Source: Choristocarpus tenellus KU-1152
Lineage: Eukaryota > Phaeophyceae
NCBI GenBank assembly: GCA_964200185.2
Contig: CAXNAD020000137.1
Coordinates: forward strand, 1-27,888
DNA length: 27,888 nt
Reading direction: 5' to 3'
In this document: one piece after another, positions 1 to 18,700 of the stretch
Layout: each line of letters begins with the position of its first letter
Numbering within the stretch: the first letter of the stretch is position 1
Notes under the pieces: model-generated
Seen by the model: only the letters and a program-made list of their open reading frames with translations
Told to the model about the DNA's origin: nothing
Database searches by the model: none
Program-made: the position numbers and the translations under genes

Positions 1-1255
1 CGGTGATTCTCTTCGCCACCCTTGCCTGAGTGAACCACACCGCCACAGAATCACACGATTCACAAAGAGATACGATGAAATACGAAGAAAAGTTTAATCT
101 ATTGTCGATATATTCCACTTCATTATATCCCAATCTTGGCAAGGATAAGCAGTTTCCTTGTCATCTTTGATTTTTTTTTAAACTTCAACGCAATAATATT
201 CACAAGTTCACTACTAGCTGACACTCCACCCCATCATGAATATTGGAATCCGTCGAGGGACTGCTATCAGCTTGGTCTTTGGCAAGAACCTCGTACCAGT
301 TCGGACCTGATTTGTATATTAGGGTCCTCCCTTAGCCTGTGTAGCGTCGGTCCGTCAAGCTCTAGCGAGCCACCAGGGGTACCGTATCTACATCAGTGAA
401 CGCCGGAACTGTTAGAGGTGGAGCTTGGATAGTACCCTCCCCTTTACCTCATCCTTCGGTAGAAGTTGTGGTGCTCTCTGCTTCTTCCCTTTCTTCTGGG
501 TTTTCTCCTTTGGGGTAGAACCTACCCTCCTTTTGGGTTCTCGGTTATAACAGGTTTGTCAGCCAAATCAATTTAGGGTTGAAACGGGCAAACCCCCGAA
601 ATCAACCAAGAAGGGTGTGAGTACCAATGTTCGAGCTGTCAATGCCCTCTGCTGATTCTTTGCAATGGGGGGCATTGGTAACTAACCAATCGGTTTGCTG
701 CAGATTGAGACTACTAGAAGGAAAAGAGAATGAAGAATACCGGGCTAGGGTGCATCTTCCTCCACTCATCTCAACTGGAGTTGAGGGAGTCAGAACAGAG
801 CAGGAGCCTCAGCACAAAACAGATGTACCAGAGCGTCTGGATGATGATAACATGATCCGGACATGATCAGTTGAAATTGGAGTGAATCTTTGATATGACT
901 GTCTTTTTTGGTGTTCATCCAGATCTGGATCTTCTGTATGTCTGTGTCATTGACTCGTTTCTTGTACAGGCTCAATGCCAAAAGGTCGCATAAATAATGT
1001 ATCTGACCACCTGCAAGATCCATGTCATTGTGCCACAGATCTCAAATGGGACCTATCCCTGACATGTCCCATACTTTATTACAAATCCGTAGTCTATGAT
1101 ATATGTTACCATAATTTTTCACCTAAGTACTTACTGTGTAAAACCAACCAATTAATGTCCGTCCATCCATGTGTCTGTTTGAGTGTACATGCCACCGCTT
1201 CCTTTTAAAGGCTATTTTTTCTCGTTTCGAGTTTGAACTTTAACTCCTTACATGG

Positions 1256-1305
1256 GGTCAAAGTATCTGGGGGGGGGGGGTGCCGGCGTCCGTTTTTGAC
1301 CCTGT
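1256..1305. mobile_element. Fragment related to the 8204-8461 element end
   Basis: GGTCAAAGTATCT at this position matches the terminal GAGTCAAAGTATCT at 8204. After a G homopolymer the sequence goes on GCCGGCGTCCGTTTTTG, parallel to GCCGCGTCCATTTGGGG of the complete element. No matching right terminus was found within about 300 bp, so this is a solitary or decayed end. Confidence 0.5.
1269..1280. repeat. G12 homopolymer
   Basis: Twelve G in a row inside the repeat fragment at 1256-1305. The length may be affected by sequencing error. Confidence 0.9.
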
Positions 1306-2573
1306 ACTACCACTGATACTACTACTACTACTAATAATGTGTTTATACTATACCCATAGTTCCTATGGAAGCCAGATTTCGATCTAACACCTTCAATTGA
1401 ACATATGCTCCCTCGCCACAAAAACACAAGGATTTGTCCCACTCTCCCTCCTCTCCTCCCCTGTCCAACCCTAGCCCTTGAAGGGCTCATATTCTTATTT
1501 GCTCACTTTCATACTCTGGAACTTCTCCTCTACCTGCACCCTAACCAGCTTCTAGACCCGTCATTAGATGACAGTACACACTGTACTATTAGTTCTATCC
1601 GGTGAACTACCAGTTGCACTAGAACCAATTAGACAGCCTCCTGGATGGATGCCTTGGTTTCTCTCATGTGTTGCGTTTCCGTCCAACTCGTGGCCCACCT
1701 CCTCCCTCCGCTCTAGTCCGTACACTGTCCATTCATAACAAATCTTCGCCACCACGATCCAGGTGTTTCCACTGCTTTTTTTGGTGTAGGACAAGATATT
1801 AAGGTACGAAGGTTTACCACCTCGGCAGTTCACTTCTGATATCGTTGTGGATTGAAGACAATTTTTGTTCGAAGAAAGGATGACCTCTGTCAGGACCATT
1901 CGAACCTGGAAACAGTAGTAGCTACCTGATGTAGAAGGACAACCTCAGTATATATTTTCTACATATATAAGATATCAACAATAGTTCAAGAGACCAATAA
2001 TTTACACATTTTACAGATATGTAAGGAAAAATCAACAGTATCATAACTACTACATCAATACAACTGTTACAACATTTTGAAGATCTGAAGTAAAAATGAC
2101 CCAATTAAGATTGAATGAATATCCCATTTTAAATCTTTAGTGCTCGAAATGATGGGTATAGGTTCCAACTATTTTTTGAAGGGATATATATGAATATCTA
2201 TAGATGCTGGTACAATCTCCCTACAACTAGGAATCATTCCACGACATTTATCCAATTTTATTTTCGATTTACTCACACTTCAAGTTTCACAAAGAGAGAT
2301 AGGGAAGGATTTAATAGGACAGGTGTCAACCTTACAACGAATGGGGTACTATTTTATACTTATACCGTGGACCATGGTATGTATATACTGTCAATTTCCA
2401 TCGTTGCAAGTAAGAGGAATTGAACAAGAATAGGAGGAAACCCACAACAACGAACACACAACAGGCAACAAGCAACAGGCAACTGTGAACTTCTCTCTTT
2501 TAATTGCGAATCGCCAGACAGGTCCACCACCACAGTCTTGGATACATAATCGCTCTATAATACTACTACTTTC

Positions 2574-2597
2574 ATGCGCAATACCGCTAGCAAAGAC
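2574..2597 (+). CDS. Candidate first coding exon of the TTLL9 gene
   Basis: The first secure TTLL9 exon (4082) opens in phase 0 with VLKNRPGW, whereas family members carry a short stretch ending in NT..D just before it. The only good match upstream is ATG at 2574 reading MRNTASKD, ending in GAC directly before the donor GTAAGG at 2598. In-frame sequence upstream soon meets a TAA with no acceptor between, which favours ATG 2574 as the start. Joining gives MRNTASKDVLKNRPGWVE and an intron of 1484 nt, long but comparable with the 1222-nt intron at 7867. The spacing NT-x3-D is one residue longer than usual, and eight codons can match by chance, so this is tentative. Confidence 0.4.
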
Positions 2598-4081
2598 GTA
2601 AGGATGATGGACCACAATAGTGCACATTAGGACAACAACTAGAGGTTGAAGGAGAAGGATTTGGATGGGATACTTGACTGAGATACCTCCACACAAAGGG
2701 CAAAATCGTCCTAGCATATAAGTGGGATGGAAAACGTAGGAAATCGGGTTCGGCAACGTGCGCAAAATGTACTTAGATCTGACCCCAGTTTCCGTGGGTC
2801 ACCCAGAACCATCGAGACGTCCCCAAAGGAAAAGGGTTCCTCCTTTTGGATTAAAGGGAAGGGCCGGGGAGGAGAGACGACACGGGATAAGGAAAGAGGC
2901 GCCAAACCAGCACAACAGTCCATCGCCAAACCTAGCAAGAGACAAATTTTTCCTCATGATAACACTACGACCGTGGTTTTCAGGTAGGGCGTGAGGAATA
3001 CCTCTATCGCTGGTTTGTTGCAGGGTACCCGAAGACCTGGTTCCTAGTACTATGGAACTAGCTCCAGGGAAACACCCACACCACCATACCATCGTCGAAT
3101 TTTCCGTTCGTATCCAAATTATTGACTCACGAATCCCGAAGGTCAAGCGAAAACTCTCCAGAAAATTGGCGCTGTATGTAGGGGGCTGGTTGAAATGTTT
3201 TTTGGGAGTTGTTTACTATTGTGTGCTGACGAATGCGACATGGTATGTGCTCTGGCGTTCTAGACCGTTTACGTAGTACAGAACGCTCCTCAACAGTGCT
3301 TCTATTGTGAGCATGGGTGCTGGTCCTCCTAGGCTGTGAGAAAGGGCCTGCCATAGTGACTGGTTCTTAGAACTAACAAGTACAACCACCAGTAATGCCT
3401 GGCACGTTACGTTCTTTTCACGGGTGGCTCAGTATCTAGCAATCAGACATTCATCGTAGATCCCAGTCAAGACAAAAAATCTTTCGGTGTTCACCATCAA
3501 ATTTCTAAAGTCTTGTCCCGACGAGACATTCCCTGGTCACCACACTTTGCACTTACGCAAGAACCGCAACCTTAACTTGGCAATTCATACCCAATTCCAA
3601 TATGCTGGACCTGATATGCAATCCCACGCTTTGTTCTCCTCAAAATACCTCTCTATCGTGCTTTCCCACTCCTCCCTAGGTGCTCCACCCGAAACATAGT
3701 GTATGAGGTTAGTGCTGTGCCCACGGGAGGGGTGGTAATGGAAAAGGGTGTGAGTGAAGGCCTTGAGGGATGGAAATAGGCGGGCGTATGTAATGCCAAA
3801 TTTTGGGATATATGTGTTCTAAACATTAGCAAGGGTTGTGCATTTTGATACTGTAGGGTTTGAATTGTAGACTATTCGGCAATCTCGCAGTATTGTGTGT
3901 TAATTGCCCATTAACATACATGTGATGCACTCAGCAAACTTAAGATTTGATGCACTCTCTCAACTAACTACATGTCCCCCCTGGAGCAAGGAGCTCATAT
4001 CTTTTGTAAATCATTCTATCCACCCCCAACCCCCATTCAGTGTGTACAATACCCATATTCTATTTAGCACACTTTCCCTAG
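2598..4081 (+). other. Putative long first intron of TTLL9
   Basis: Bounded by the candidate donor GTAAGG at 2598 and the acceptor TTTCCCTAG at 4081. Overlapping open frames on both strands at 2711-3354 have no family match. If the candidate first exon is wrong, the true 5' exon may lie within this stretch or to its left. Confidence 0.4.
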
Positions 4082-10487
<6,406 letters not shown>

Positions 10488-11704
10488 ATGAGATGTGTGT
10501 GCATGCTGAATCTTCAATGCAACTAGTGCATTTCGTTGTTTTCGTCGTTTTGAGTTATAGTCTGCACTCCTTCTGATTGTAGGGACGAACCAGGTGGCGT
10601 GTGTGCTGCTGCTTGAAATAGATGGGAAGGATTTTTTTGTTTTGTTTGTCATTGGCCCTAATAGGCAGAGTTCATGTTAATTTGTGTCTGTTGTGATTAG
10701 CAATGGTAATGATCCTGTCTGCTACTTTTGCTGTTGATTGTACTCTTTATGGTCCGGAGGTCACAATGACCTTTTTATTGCTATGAAATATATATTTGGG
10801 GTGGATGTTACCTTCTTTGTTGCTGAGAAGGCATCGCTCATGCTCTTTACTTTTTGTGGGAGGTGGGGAAAGTATTTTTGAGAACAGGATGGCCACCTCA
10901 ATCGACCGGGGGAGGAATCAATTTGTAACTAGTTTGGCTGAGCATTTCTCAGAAAGCATAAATACACTGTATACATACAGGGAATATCTGATATCTGTGG
11001 AATATTCTGCATTGTGATGGTACTATTATTTGTGTTTTGTAGGAATCACTATTTCATTGTAAAATTGTTTGGAGTGTATAGAGCTCAATAGTGTAGTAGC
11101 TCAAGCAAGGAGTTCTCAGTACGGTCACCGACACATTGACTGGAGCTCAGGAGCACACAATATTTTGGTTTGCAATAACACAATGTAGTATGGAAAATAT
11201 TGTTTGTCTCACCTTCTATTGAGCAATGGATAGATAAGGCTACATCTCCTTTCACTGAATCCATTGCATGACCTTCCGATTTGGTCATAAAGTAGCACCC
11301 ACTACCTATCAACAATTCAGTAGGCTGCCCCTTGGAGTGCTAGTCCTTTCATTCAAGTCCATGTACTGTAGTAAATACTACAACAGGTATGGTCGCATTG
11401 GCGAACATTTTTGAATGAGATAGACGGCAGTTGATTTGCAACCTCTGCCTACACCTAAGGGACTTTTTCAACCTACCCTGTCCTACAACTTGAACATTCT
11501 CTGTGCATGATTGTATCCACTTCAACCATGATCAATAATTGCCTGGACCTTCACGTTTTGTTTTTATGTGTTCACTGTCAGATGGCTTTGCAGACAGTAA
11601 TTCTGTTAGACTGAGTCTCAAGAGATACCATGTTTGTGAGATGTGCATGCAAGATCGCTTTTGATTTTTTTTTTTGCGGCAGGGATAGACTTTGTACCAC
11701 AGTA

Positions 11705-11844
11705 CCAGGTCCAGGTATGTTGTACACATTGAACTGTATCTGTTTGGCCAATGTGTGAGGTATGTTGTTGACTCAGGACCTGGTGCAGGTTCAGGTTATG
11801 ACCACAGGGTCAGGTCTGGGTCCGAGCACATTTCCTCCAGGTCC
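11705..11844. repeat. CAGGT-rich patch between TTLL9 and SERP
   Basis: About eight CAGGT/CAGGA/CAGGG pentamers, several in pairs (CAGGTCCAGGT, CAGGTTCAGGTT, CAGGGTCAGGTC), occur within 140 bp. One frame is open on each strand but shows no recognisable protein. It may be a decayed short tandem repeat. Confidence 0.5.
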
Positions 11845-12590
11845 AAGGAGCCTTTTCCTATTTTGCTGGTCACAATACGTGATGACCTCCCTGCCATATA
11901 TATCTGTACAAAGGTACGGATGCATTGAGGTTGAAAATCGTTCTTATTTACAATCAGCCACAAACACATGATCACCTGACCATTCTTCATGCTGCATGAA
12001 GGATACAATAGTGTTTGCATGGCTCCTCCATATCTACAGTGTGAATCTTGAAGTCTGGAGGTGATCGGTTTGAGCCTGTAGCTATGTGCTTCTTGGTCTA
12101 ACAAATCAAAAGTGGTTATGTGTCCATGTTGGCCACAGCTATGAACACCTCTGACTTGACTAAGATTTTCATGACTGGATGGTCCCCTTGAGTATGTTTT
12201 TCAGGTAACCACTACTCTGAATCAAAAGTAGACGAGAGATAACCAGAGTTGGATTTTAAAGGATGCCGGCAAATATGTCAAAATTCGTCACTTTTCCAAA
12301 TTGTGCCGAAATCCTTCAAAGAGTAGAGAGCAATCAACCCTCTCAAGTTAAACTTAACACTTCAATCATAGAAACATGGGGGAATTGCAAAAGACTGAAA
12401 AGACTGGCTTACAGTGCAAAACACCTAAAAATTGGGCACTTCTAATTTACCTTGGCTCTCTATCTTTACAACTTTGAGCGGACACCTCAATATATTCAAT
12501 CAATTTTGTTGGAAACGTCAAGTGATACTGTAGGGTTAGTTCAGTGCATGTACTTGTACATTGGAGGTATGGAATTGAACCCCCCTTTGT

Positions 12591-12592
<2 letters not shown>

Positions 12593-12622
<30 letters not shown>
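12593..12622. repeat. (GA)15 microsatellite
   Basis: An uninterrupted GA dinucleotide run in the non-coding DNA between TTLL9 and SERP. Confidence 0.95.
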
Positions 12623-12625
<3 letters not shown>

Positions 12626-14472
12626 AAGGCAGTAGTCTATAAAAAGATAATGAATTGACAGTCATCAAAAGGTGCTGTTTTATTAAATACAATGAACATT
12701 CTGTACACACAATGGCACTTACAATCCAACAACACTGACACTGAAACACACGGGGGATTCTAACAAAGATATTTCAGTGAGGTTATTATGCGTGGAAGAC
12801 ACAGGGTGATAACATGTTGGAACCTACCAAAAACATTTCTCCGAAATTACTTCAAATATCATGAAGCACTGTCAAAAGGGAAGGGGGAGTGATGCCACAG
12901 CAGCCCTCTGGTGCCAGGCCAGGACAGGGTTTTCAACACCTATCCATTATTCATACTAGCATCAAGATAGTGTATGTAGCATGATCATTACATGGGTGTG
13001 TCTCAATCCTTATCTCAATCTACAATATGACGTCTTGCACACAAGTCAATGGGTGTCAATAAACGATGCTAACATCAACCTACCGGCAACAAAAGAAACC
13101 CCTAACCTGTGCATGCCTGAAATATCACTATCTGGAAAGCAAAACACATCCACTAGGTAGATACTCCAGAGAGAGCAGCAATAAAATAATGATCAAGGTA
13201 ACCACGCAACCTACAGCTGCCTGTGATGCCCGCTCAACACACATGCAGTTATTTGCTACTAGTATGTGTGACTTGGGAGATGCCCATGCTGCATTCCCCT
13301 AATACAAAATGTGTAGGCATGGTGGGTTAGTGCATGCCTGGAACATTCACCGCATCTTGCCCTCATCCACTTGCTGATACCTAAATACCTTCCACCCTCT
13401 GGGGGGTTGAGAGTCCACAGTGGCACACCAAACACACCAACATATACATGTACACCTTGTGTGTGATAATTCCAATAACTTCAAAACTACCTTTGTCCCA
13501 AAAAGCTTTGAGCTCCTAGTGATAGTACTTACACTCCCATTTAAGTAGTGTCTCTTGTGTGTCCTTACGTCCTCTACACAGTTGGAAATTAGCAACCCTC
13601 CCTCATTCACATACAGAGTACTAATTGGCGAGGCTGCTGAGCAGCGATTTTGGTGGCACGCAGCGAGCAGGGAATTCCCTCTCAATGCAGGAGTCTCACT
13701 TTCCGAAGGATCCCCCGCTTGATGCAGACTATGGGTGGAAAGGGGTGCAGCAAGGAGAGACAGGGGAAAGAAAGAGGGTGATTTCAACCCTTACAAATGG
13801 AAGCAAGCCAAAGGGTTATGCTGTGCAACATCACGGAACACGCTTGAGCCTAAAGAGACATCAAAATGTTGAGTTATGATCTTACGACTTCTCTGCTTGT
13901 GAAAGACATATTGATGGTATTCAAAACAACAATTTAGCTAGCAAAATTTCGACAGTTTTTATGTTGAATTCTCAGATTAATCTTTGTGGTTGGCTGGCCT
14001 CAGGCACTGCACCATGGGTGTTGCTCAGTGGCATAGAGTGCCACGAGACCCAATGTCCCCGAGGCTAATACAAAGTGGTGCTGTGAGGTGGAAATACTTG
14101 GGACCAGTATTCAGAGGACTCTCTGGTCTCATTCAGGGTGTCTGAGGACCTAGATTCTATTACACGTAACTTTGAAAAAAATATATGATCCGCCATATGT
14201 ACTGCAGGCACAAAATTGCATAGTTTTTCGATGAGTGCTTCATTTTTTTTCTTTCCATTTGATGGGCATTCATTAACTTACAACAAAATCCATTGCTTGC
14301 CTTATCCTCGTAGTAATACACGTGATCTCAAGAGAGCATAAAAAAAAGAGTTTGCACGAAAAGATATAGATAAGGCCGCCTTCAGCAAAAAAGAGGTGGC
14401 TGGCTACAGCTAATACTTCAAAAGAGAGCAAGCACACTCTGCATGGAATATTGCAGGTAGGAGGATAAAGTT

Positions 14473-14478
14473 TTTATT
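14473..14478 (-). terminator. Candidate polyadenylation signal of the SERP gene
   Basis: TTTATT on the plus strand is AATAAA on the minus strand, about 420 nt downstream of the SERP stop codon. It is a plausible 3' end for that transcript, but a hexamer is weak evidence. A second minus-strand AATAAA occurs near 12680 and would imply a much longer 3' UTR. Confidence 0.35.
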
Positions 14479-14900
14479 AACAGCACATCAACGAAGGTGA
14501 AGAGATCTAACCGAAGTGTTTTTGACATAAGATTGCTGTCATTAAACCAGTGAATAATGACACAATCCAAATTTTGCCACTATAGCCACATGTAACACTA
14601 CAGCCCGCAATGACAAACAACTGCAGTATAGTGAGTGAAGTGGGAGTTTACAATTGGTGTTGAACAACAACCAAGGCACATTGGTGCACTGGCAATTAAA
14701 ATGTACCAGGTCGTGGCAAAGGTTCACACTGCATATGAAACTAGCCATGCTGTTTGTTTTAAAGGAAAAAAGAAATCATAGTTTTATATACACAACAAAC
14801 TGTTCTCTATTGGAAGCTAAGCATGCAAATTGCAGGAACGGGGCATTGAGGAAAAGAAAGAGGATTGGCACTGTCATGGCAACGATAAAGGTGACAGATC

Positions 14901-15573
14901 TCAGAGGCCAAAGAACTGCAATGTAAAAGCATTTGCAATAAAGCATAGGAATAGAGTCCCACCTTGAGGATAGCAAAGACGCTGGACCCCACAATCACGA
15001 AGACGAAAAACACCAAGAGACAGGGTCCCACACTGTATCCATTCTTCTTTGAGTCGATCTTCCCCTTAGGCACCTTAGGGTGAGGGTCGGTTTGATGCAA
15101 TGTGCAGCAGAACAAGGGCATTGCCCAAATGTCACGATAAGTTACTTCCAGCGTTTCTGAGGAGGTCAATCATGACCACCAAGTTCCTTAACACTGCAGA
15201 AGTGTATCAGTTGTGCCTAAAGACCGGACCAGAGCAATATCGACACTTATAACTGCCAGAATGGGTACCTATGTCAAACAAAAAAAATCACAGACGATAA
15301 GGTGGTCGACCACAATGTCTCACAACGGGACTCATTTCCTACCCTCATCTACGCTGTAATCGCACCAGCAAAAGCTTTTTACGAGCATGAAGACCATGCA
15401 GCTCCACACTCTATGAACCGATCAAAGGATTTTCAACAGATCCAAGGACCAGCACAGCAATATCAATCGCCTCAGGATCACCCCTTTCACGATGACCTTT
15501 TACCTACCACTCCCCTTTTATGAACATTGTTGTTGTACTTGTCGCTTGCCAGGCGAGTTTTTCGAGACGACAT
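14901..15573 (-). CDS. Stress-associated ER protein (SERP/RAMP4 family)
   Basis: Small tail-anchored ER membrane protein associated with the Sec61 translocon and with protein stabilisation during ER stress. Minus-strand exons in transcript order: 15573-15508 (ATG, 22 codons), 15073-14963 (37 codons), 14915-14901 (FFGL and TGA), all phase 0; total 63 aa against about 65 in animals. The first exon reads MSSRKTRLASDKYNNNVHKR, matching the basic RLA...K.N..N...RG head of the family. The second carries NGYSVGPCLLVFFVFVIVGS, the VGP motif and single transmembrane helix, close to plant/algal members. The ATG lies in a good context (CACC before it). Introns are 434 and only 47 nt; the last has a pyrimidine-rich TTTTACATTGCAG acceptor. 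The third exon is the least certain part: if it is wrong, the tail differs by a few residues. Confidence 0.88.
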
Positions 15574-15784
15574 GGTGTGACGAGTATATCTTTCGAACCA
15601 CGACACAAGGCGGTATCCCTACACCTATTTCTGGTCAGGGGGTTTGAAATGTTTGACAACAGAGGGGAGTTGAGGTAGGGGACAGCGTGAGTCGTTAAGT
15701 TAGGTGAATCCCAATAAGAAAGCTGAGAAACAAACGTGAGAGTCCAATATCAACGACGGGATAAGAATCCATATTCTAGTAAAT
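15574..15784. promoter_or_regulatory. Shared divergent promoter between SERP (-) and importin-5 (+)
   Basis: Only 211 bp separate the minus-strand SERP ATG (15573-15571) from the proposed plus-strand importin ATG (15785). Both core promoters and both 5' UTRs must therefore fit here, or the transcripts overlap. Two CCAAT pentamers lie at 15711-15715 and 15744-15748. I see no clear TATA box at a sensible distance. The bidirectional function is inferred from the spacing; if the importin start is further downstream, the gap widens modestly but remains a few hundred bp. Confidence 0.6.
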
Positions 15785-18700
15785 ATGGTCAAAAGCTTGG
15801 CAGAAGCCAAACCTTCGGGCAGTAGTAATACTGTCTTACCTCTACCCCTTGGTTGATAAACTGTGGTAGTGGTGTTGCTTTGCGAGCAGATAAAAAAAAA
15901 AATCTTCCCAAACCACAAACACCTACCACAACCACCACCCCCCCGCCCGCAACCCCGACCTTCACGCCCCCAAACCCCCCATACGCGTTGACGAAACCCC
16001 CAGAAGCCGAGGCATGGGATATTAGCCTCCAAATCCTGCTGCAGGCATTAACCTCGAAGGATAATGTTAGTCGCAATCAGGCTGAAGTGGCTTTCAATGG
16101 CCTCAAGTCATCTCAACCAGAGAGGTTGGTTGATGGTTTGTTGGAGGTGCGTTCACTTGATCCGGGAGATCGTGTGCTGATTGTATTTAGTGTAAAAGGT
16201 GGACTTGGAATATGTTCTTCCCTTCGTAACTTGCGGCAACCTCGGGTTGGTTTCGTTGCCAGCATACACAGCGCCAAAAGGCTTGATTGATGATTGATGC
16301 TGCAGGATCCCACCTAGAAAAATGACTTTAGAGGAAAGCCGAAAATCCCAGACGGCGATCTAAACCTAGATGCAATTGTCGACGGGAGAATGGTATTCCT
16401 GCTTAGCTGCCGATGTTGCAGATGGAAATGATGATCCTTCCACAACCACGTTTTTCTTTTTGGTCGTGGTTATGGCCTACCTTTCTTGATTGTTCATCCG
16501 GTCCCATTTTCTTGGGATCGGCATTCTTTGCGAACGTGGGGTTAGCACTTGTTGGTCAGTGTAGTGGAAAATGACGCTCTTGTGACTTGTCTACCCTGAT
16601 GTGAATGGCTGCAACTAGAACCTCTGTTGCAATTAATGGCAAAGTGGTCCCACCATGTTCTTGAGTCCTTGCGATGGAAGTGTGTATCGATAGTGTCGCA
16701 TACTGTCCCCTTGCATTGTTTGGTAAGGCGGTTTCTCTGGCGTGTGTGGTGCACAAGGACCCTAGTCGACGGAAATCTGGTAACGGCGCCTCATCAAGAA
16801 GTTAGACATGTGGTGTCACTGTTGTGCCCCCAACCCCAGAAACAGCACAGTTACTGATAAAAAGCGCATTTCACTGAATATTTCTCAGTCGTTGGTGGCT
16901 AAGTCGGAGTAAAATGGTTTTGTTTTGTGTATGGTGTCAAGTTCCGGGTTCGACCTTATCGCATTACGAAGTGGTTCTTGGTCGACAGGCTGTAGAGGAC
17001 GTCAGTGGACTTCATGGTTGCTTGTTCCTGATTAACGGGTGGAGCACGCCATTGCCTGCAATCAAAACAACTCAGATCAAATGAACAAATCCCAACAGCA
17101 TCTAGTTGCAGTATTTCTTACCTCCCGTACTGGAAATTGTTGAACTTGTACAGCCAAACTGAAATCCTCTCTACACGAAACTTGCGAGCAGGCTCATTGT
17201 GTCTCTCAAGAACCTTCTCCCCTGTGCGGATAAACCCCCTTGGCTGAATTTTTCGCGCAAACCCCTGCAGCAAGTATACCCTTCAATGAAAACTATTTTC
17301 GTCGTTTGACTGATTGGGCATCAACAATACCCATAAAACAATAAATAAACAGGTTGTGCAATCAACTGTGCTTCCTCCACATGTGAGAGAGCTATCAACA
17401 GTTCTCTTGCGGAGGGTGCTGATCCTGGAAGAGCCAGTGCTGTGGGATCGTCTTCCTGAAGACGGAGAGTGTGGACGGCGAGCGCTTGGGGCTACCCTAT
17501 TGCGATTACTGACACAAGAGGGTGATGCTTGTGTTCGTAGAAAGGTGAATCCCTGGTGGAGACCCTGGTGGGTGCTAGAGAAAGGTTTGTTCCTCAAGCA
17601 TTGCTGTATTTGATGGAAACTCTAGTTACCTGTTTAGCACTTTTTCATCATATTCAGGAGCACAAGTCACCCCCGAGTGGTAAACGGGCTCCCCCAACAA
17701 TTTATGTATTTGCATATCATCTTGGAATGACCAGTGTTGTGTGCAAGTCTTGGGTGTCTGTGAAAGAATAGTTGAATTTTTTGTTTTGGGTACCCAGAGG
17801 TTTTGCCATCTGGGTATGACAGGGTAATAAGAAGGGAGGGGTACATAATTTGTTGTAGACCTCTTTGGGGCTCATTACACTGGCTTTTTCTCTTCCCAAT
17901 CTGATCTGCTAAATCGTGCACAGTCATTGCCCTGTAAACAAGGGTGTACCCCAACAATGCCCCCTACCTACCCTCTTCTCCTTGAACTTGACTTTCCTGT
18001 CAGGTTGGGGATATGGTTGGAGAGCTGGGTTGTGCGGTTCTTGATGAAGATGGGCAAGCCGGATGGCCAGAGCTGCTCCCATTCCTCCTTCAGGCCTCAG
18101 GTGGACTCACTCCTTCAGTACCACACCATTCAGGAATAAAGCATGCCGGTCTACAACCATGTTCCAACCAGGGACTACAGGGACAAGCTGGAATGGAGAC
18201 AGGACTGCAGCTGATGTCGGCAACCGCAGAGCATGTGGCTAGGTTTGCGTCAAGCAACGATGCGGCAATGGAGGTAAATCTCGTCTCACTGGGTGAATTT
18301 TTAGTTCATACAGAGTTTTAGTACATGAAAGACACTTGGATGCGGCCTCAGTCTGTCCTTTGGATTTATCAAAGGACCACATGATACGATATGCTGTCTT
18401 GTGTGAAGGGGCCCTTTTTTTTCTTTAGGGGAACATACTCTCATCTTTCCCGGTTCTGTGTTGTTCTTGCTTTCCTTAATTTTGATCTGCAAAGGTAGAC
18501 GAGTTAGTTAGCCCATCGGAACTGATGGTGTACCTGAGGTTGCCTTCATGGTAGGATTGTGTTTAGGAACTGTAATGCTCTACTAGGTACTTTTTAGAGT
18601 GAGACAGACTTGAACATGTGACTTACGTAAGGGTTGGATGACACTGCACTGAATCACTGCCAGTGTGCATTGCTGGAGTCAAGTTCTAGGTCTGATGAAA

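Larger units (their letters stand above)
1..2573. other. Region left of TTLL9, no gene recognised
   Basis: Frames of up to about 110 codons occur on both strands, but none has a motif I recognise and none joins into a convincing spliced model. Contents noted: the repeat fragment and G12 run at 1256-1305, a short TAC triplet run near 1317-1332, and an AT-rich stretch 1940-2200. It presumably includes the TTLL9 promoter and 5' UTR, but no core promoter element stands out. Confidence 0.5.
10488..14900. other. 3' UTRs and intergenic DNA between convergent TTLL9 and SERP
   Basis: Contains the TTLL9 3' UTR on the left and the SERP 3' UTR on the right. The longest open frame, minus strand 13347-13787 (146 codons), has no recognised motif. 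Contents: CAGGT patch (11705-11844), (GA)15 (12593-12622), and minus-strand AATAAA candidates near 12680 and at 14473. No tRNA, snRNA or conserved exon was recognised. Confidence 0.6.

Noticed and set aside
2711-3354. Overlapping open frames on both strands, some with cysteine-rich or proline-rich stretches
   Set aside because: No recognisable motif, frames are interrupted repeatedly, and the stretch lies in the proposed first TTLL9 intron.
13347-13787. 146-codon minus-strand open frame between TTLL9 and SERP
   Set aside because: Composition and sequence look random, no family pattern was seen, and no flanking exons join to it.
16930-16965. GGGTTCGACC resembling a tRNA T-loop
   Set aside because: The flanking bases cannot form the T-stem and no D-arm or acceptor stem is present. 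A similar GGTTCGAAT on the minus strand near 1895 fails for the same reason.
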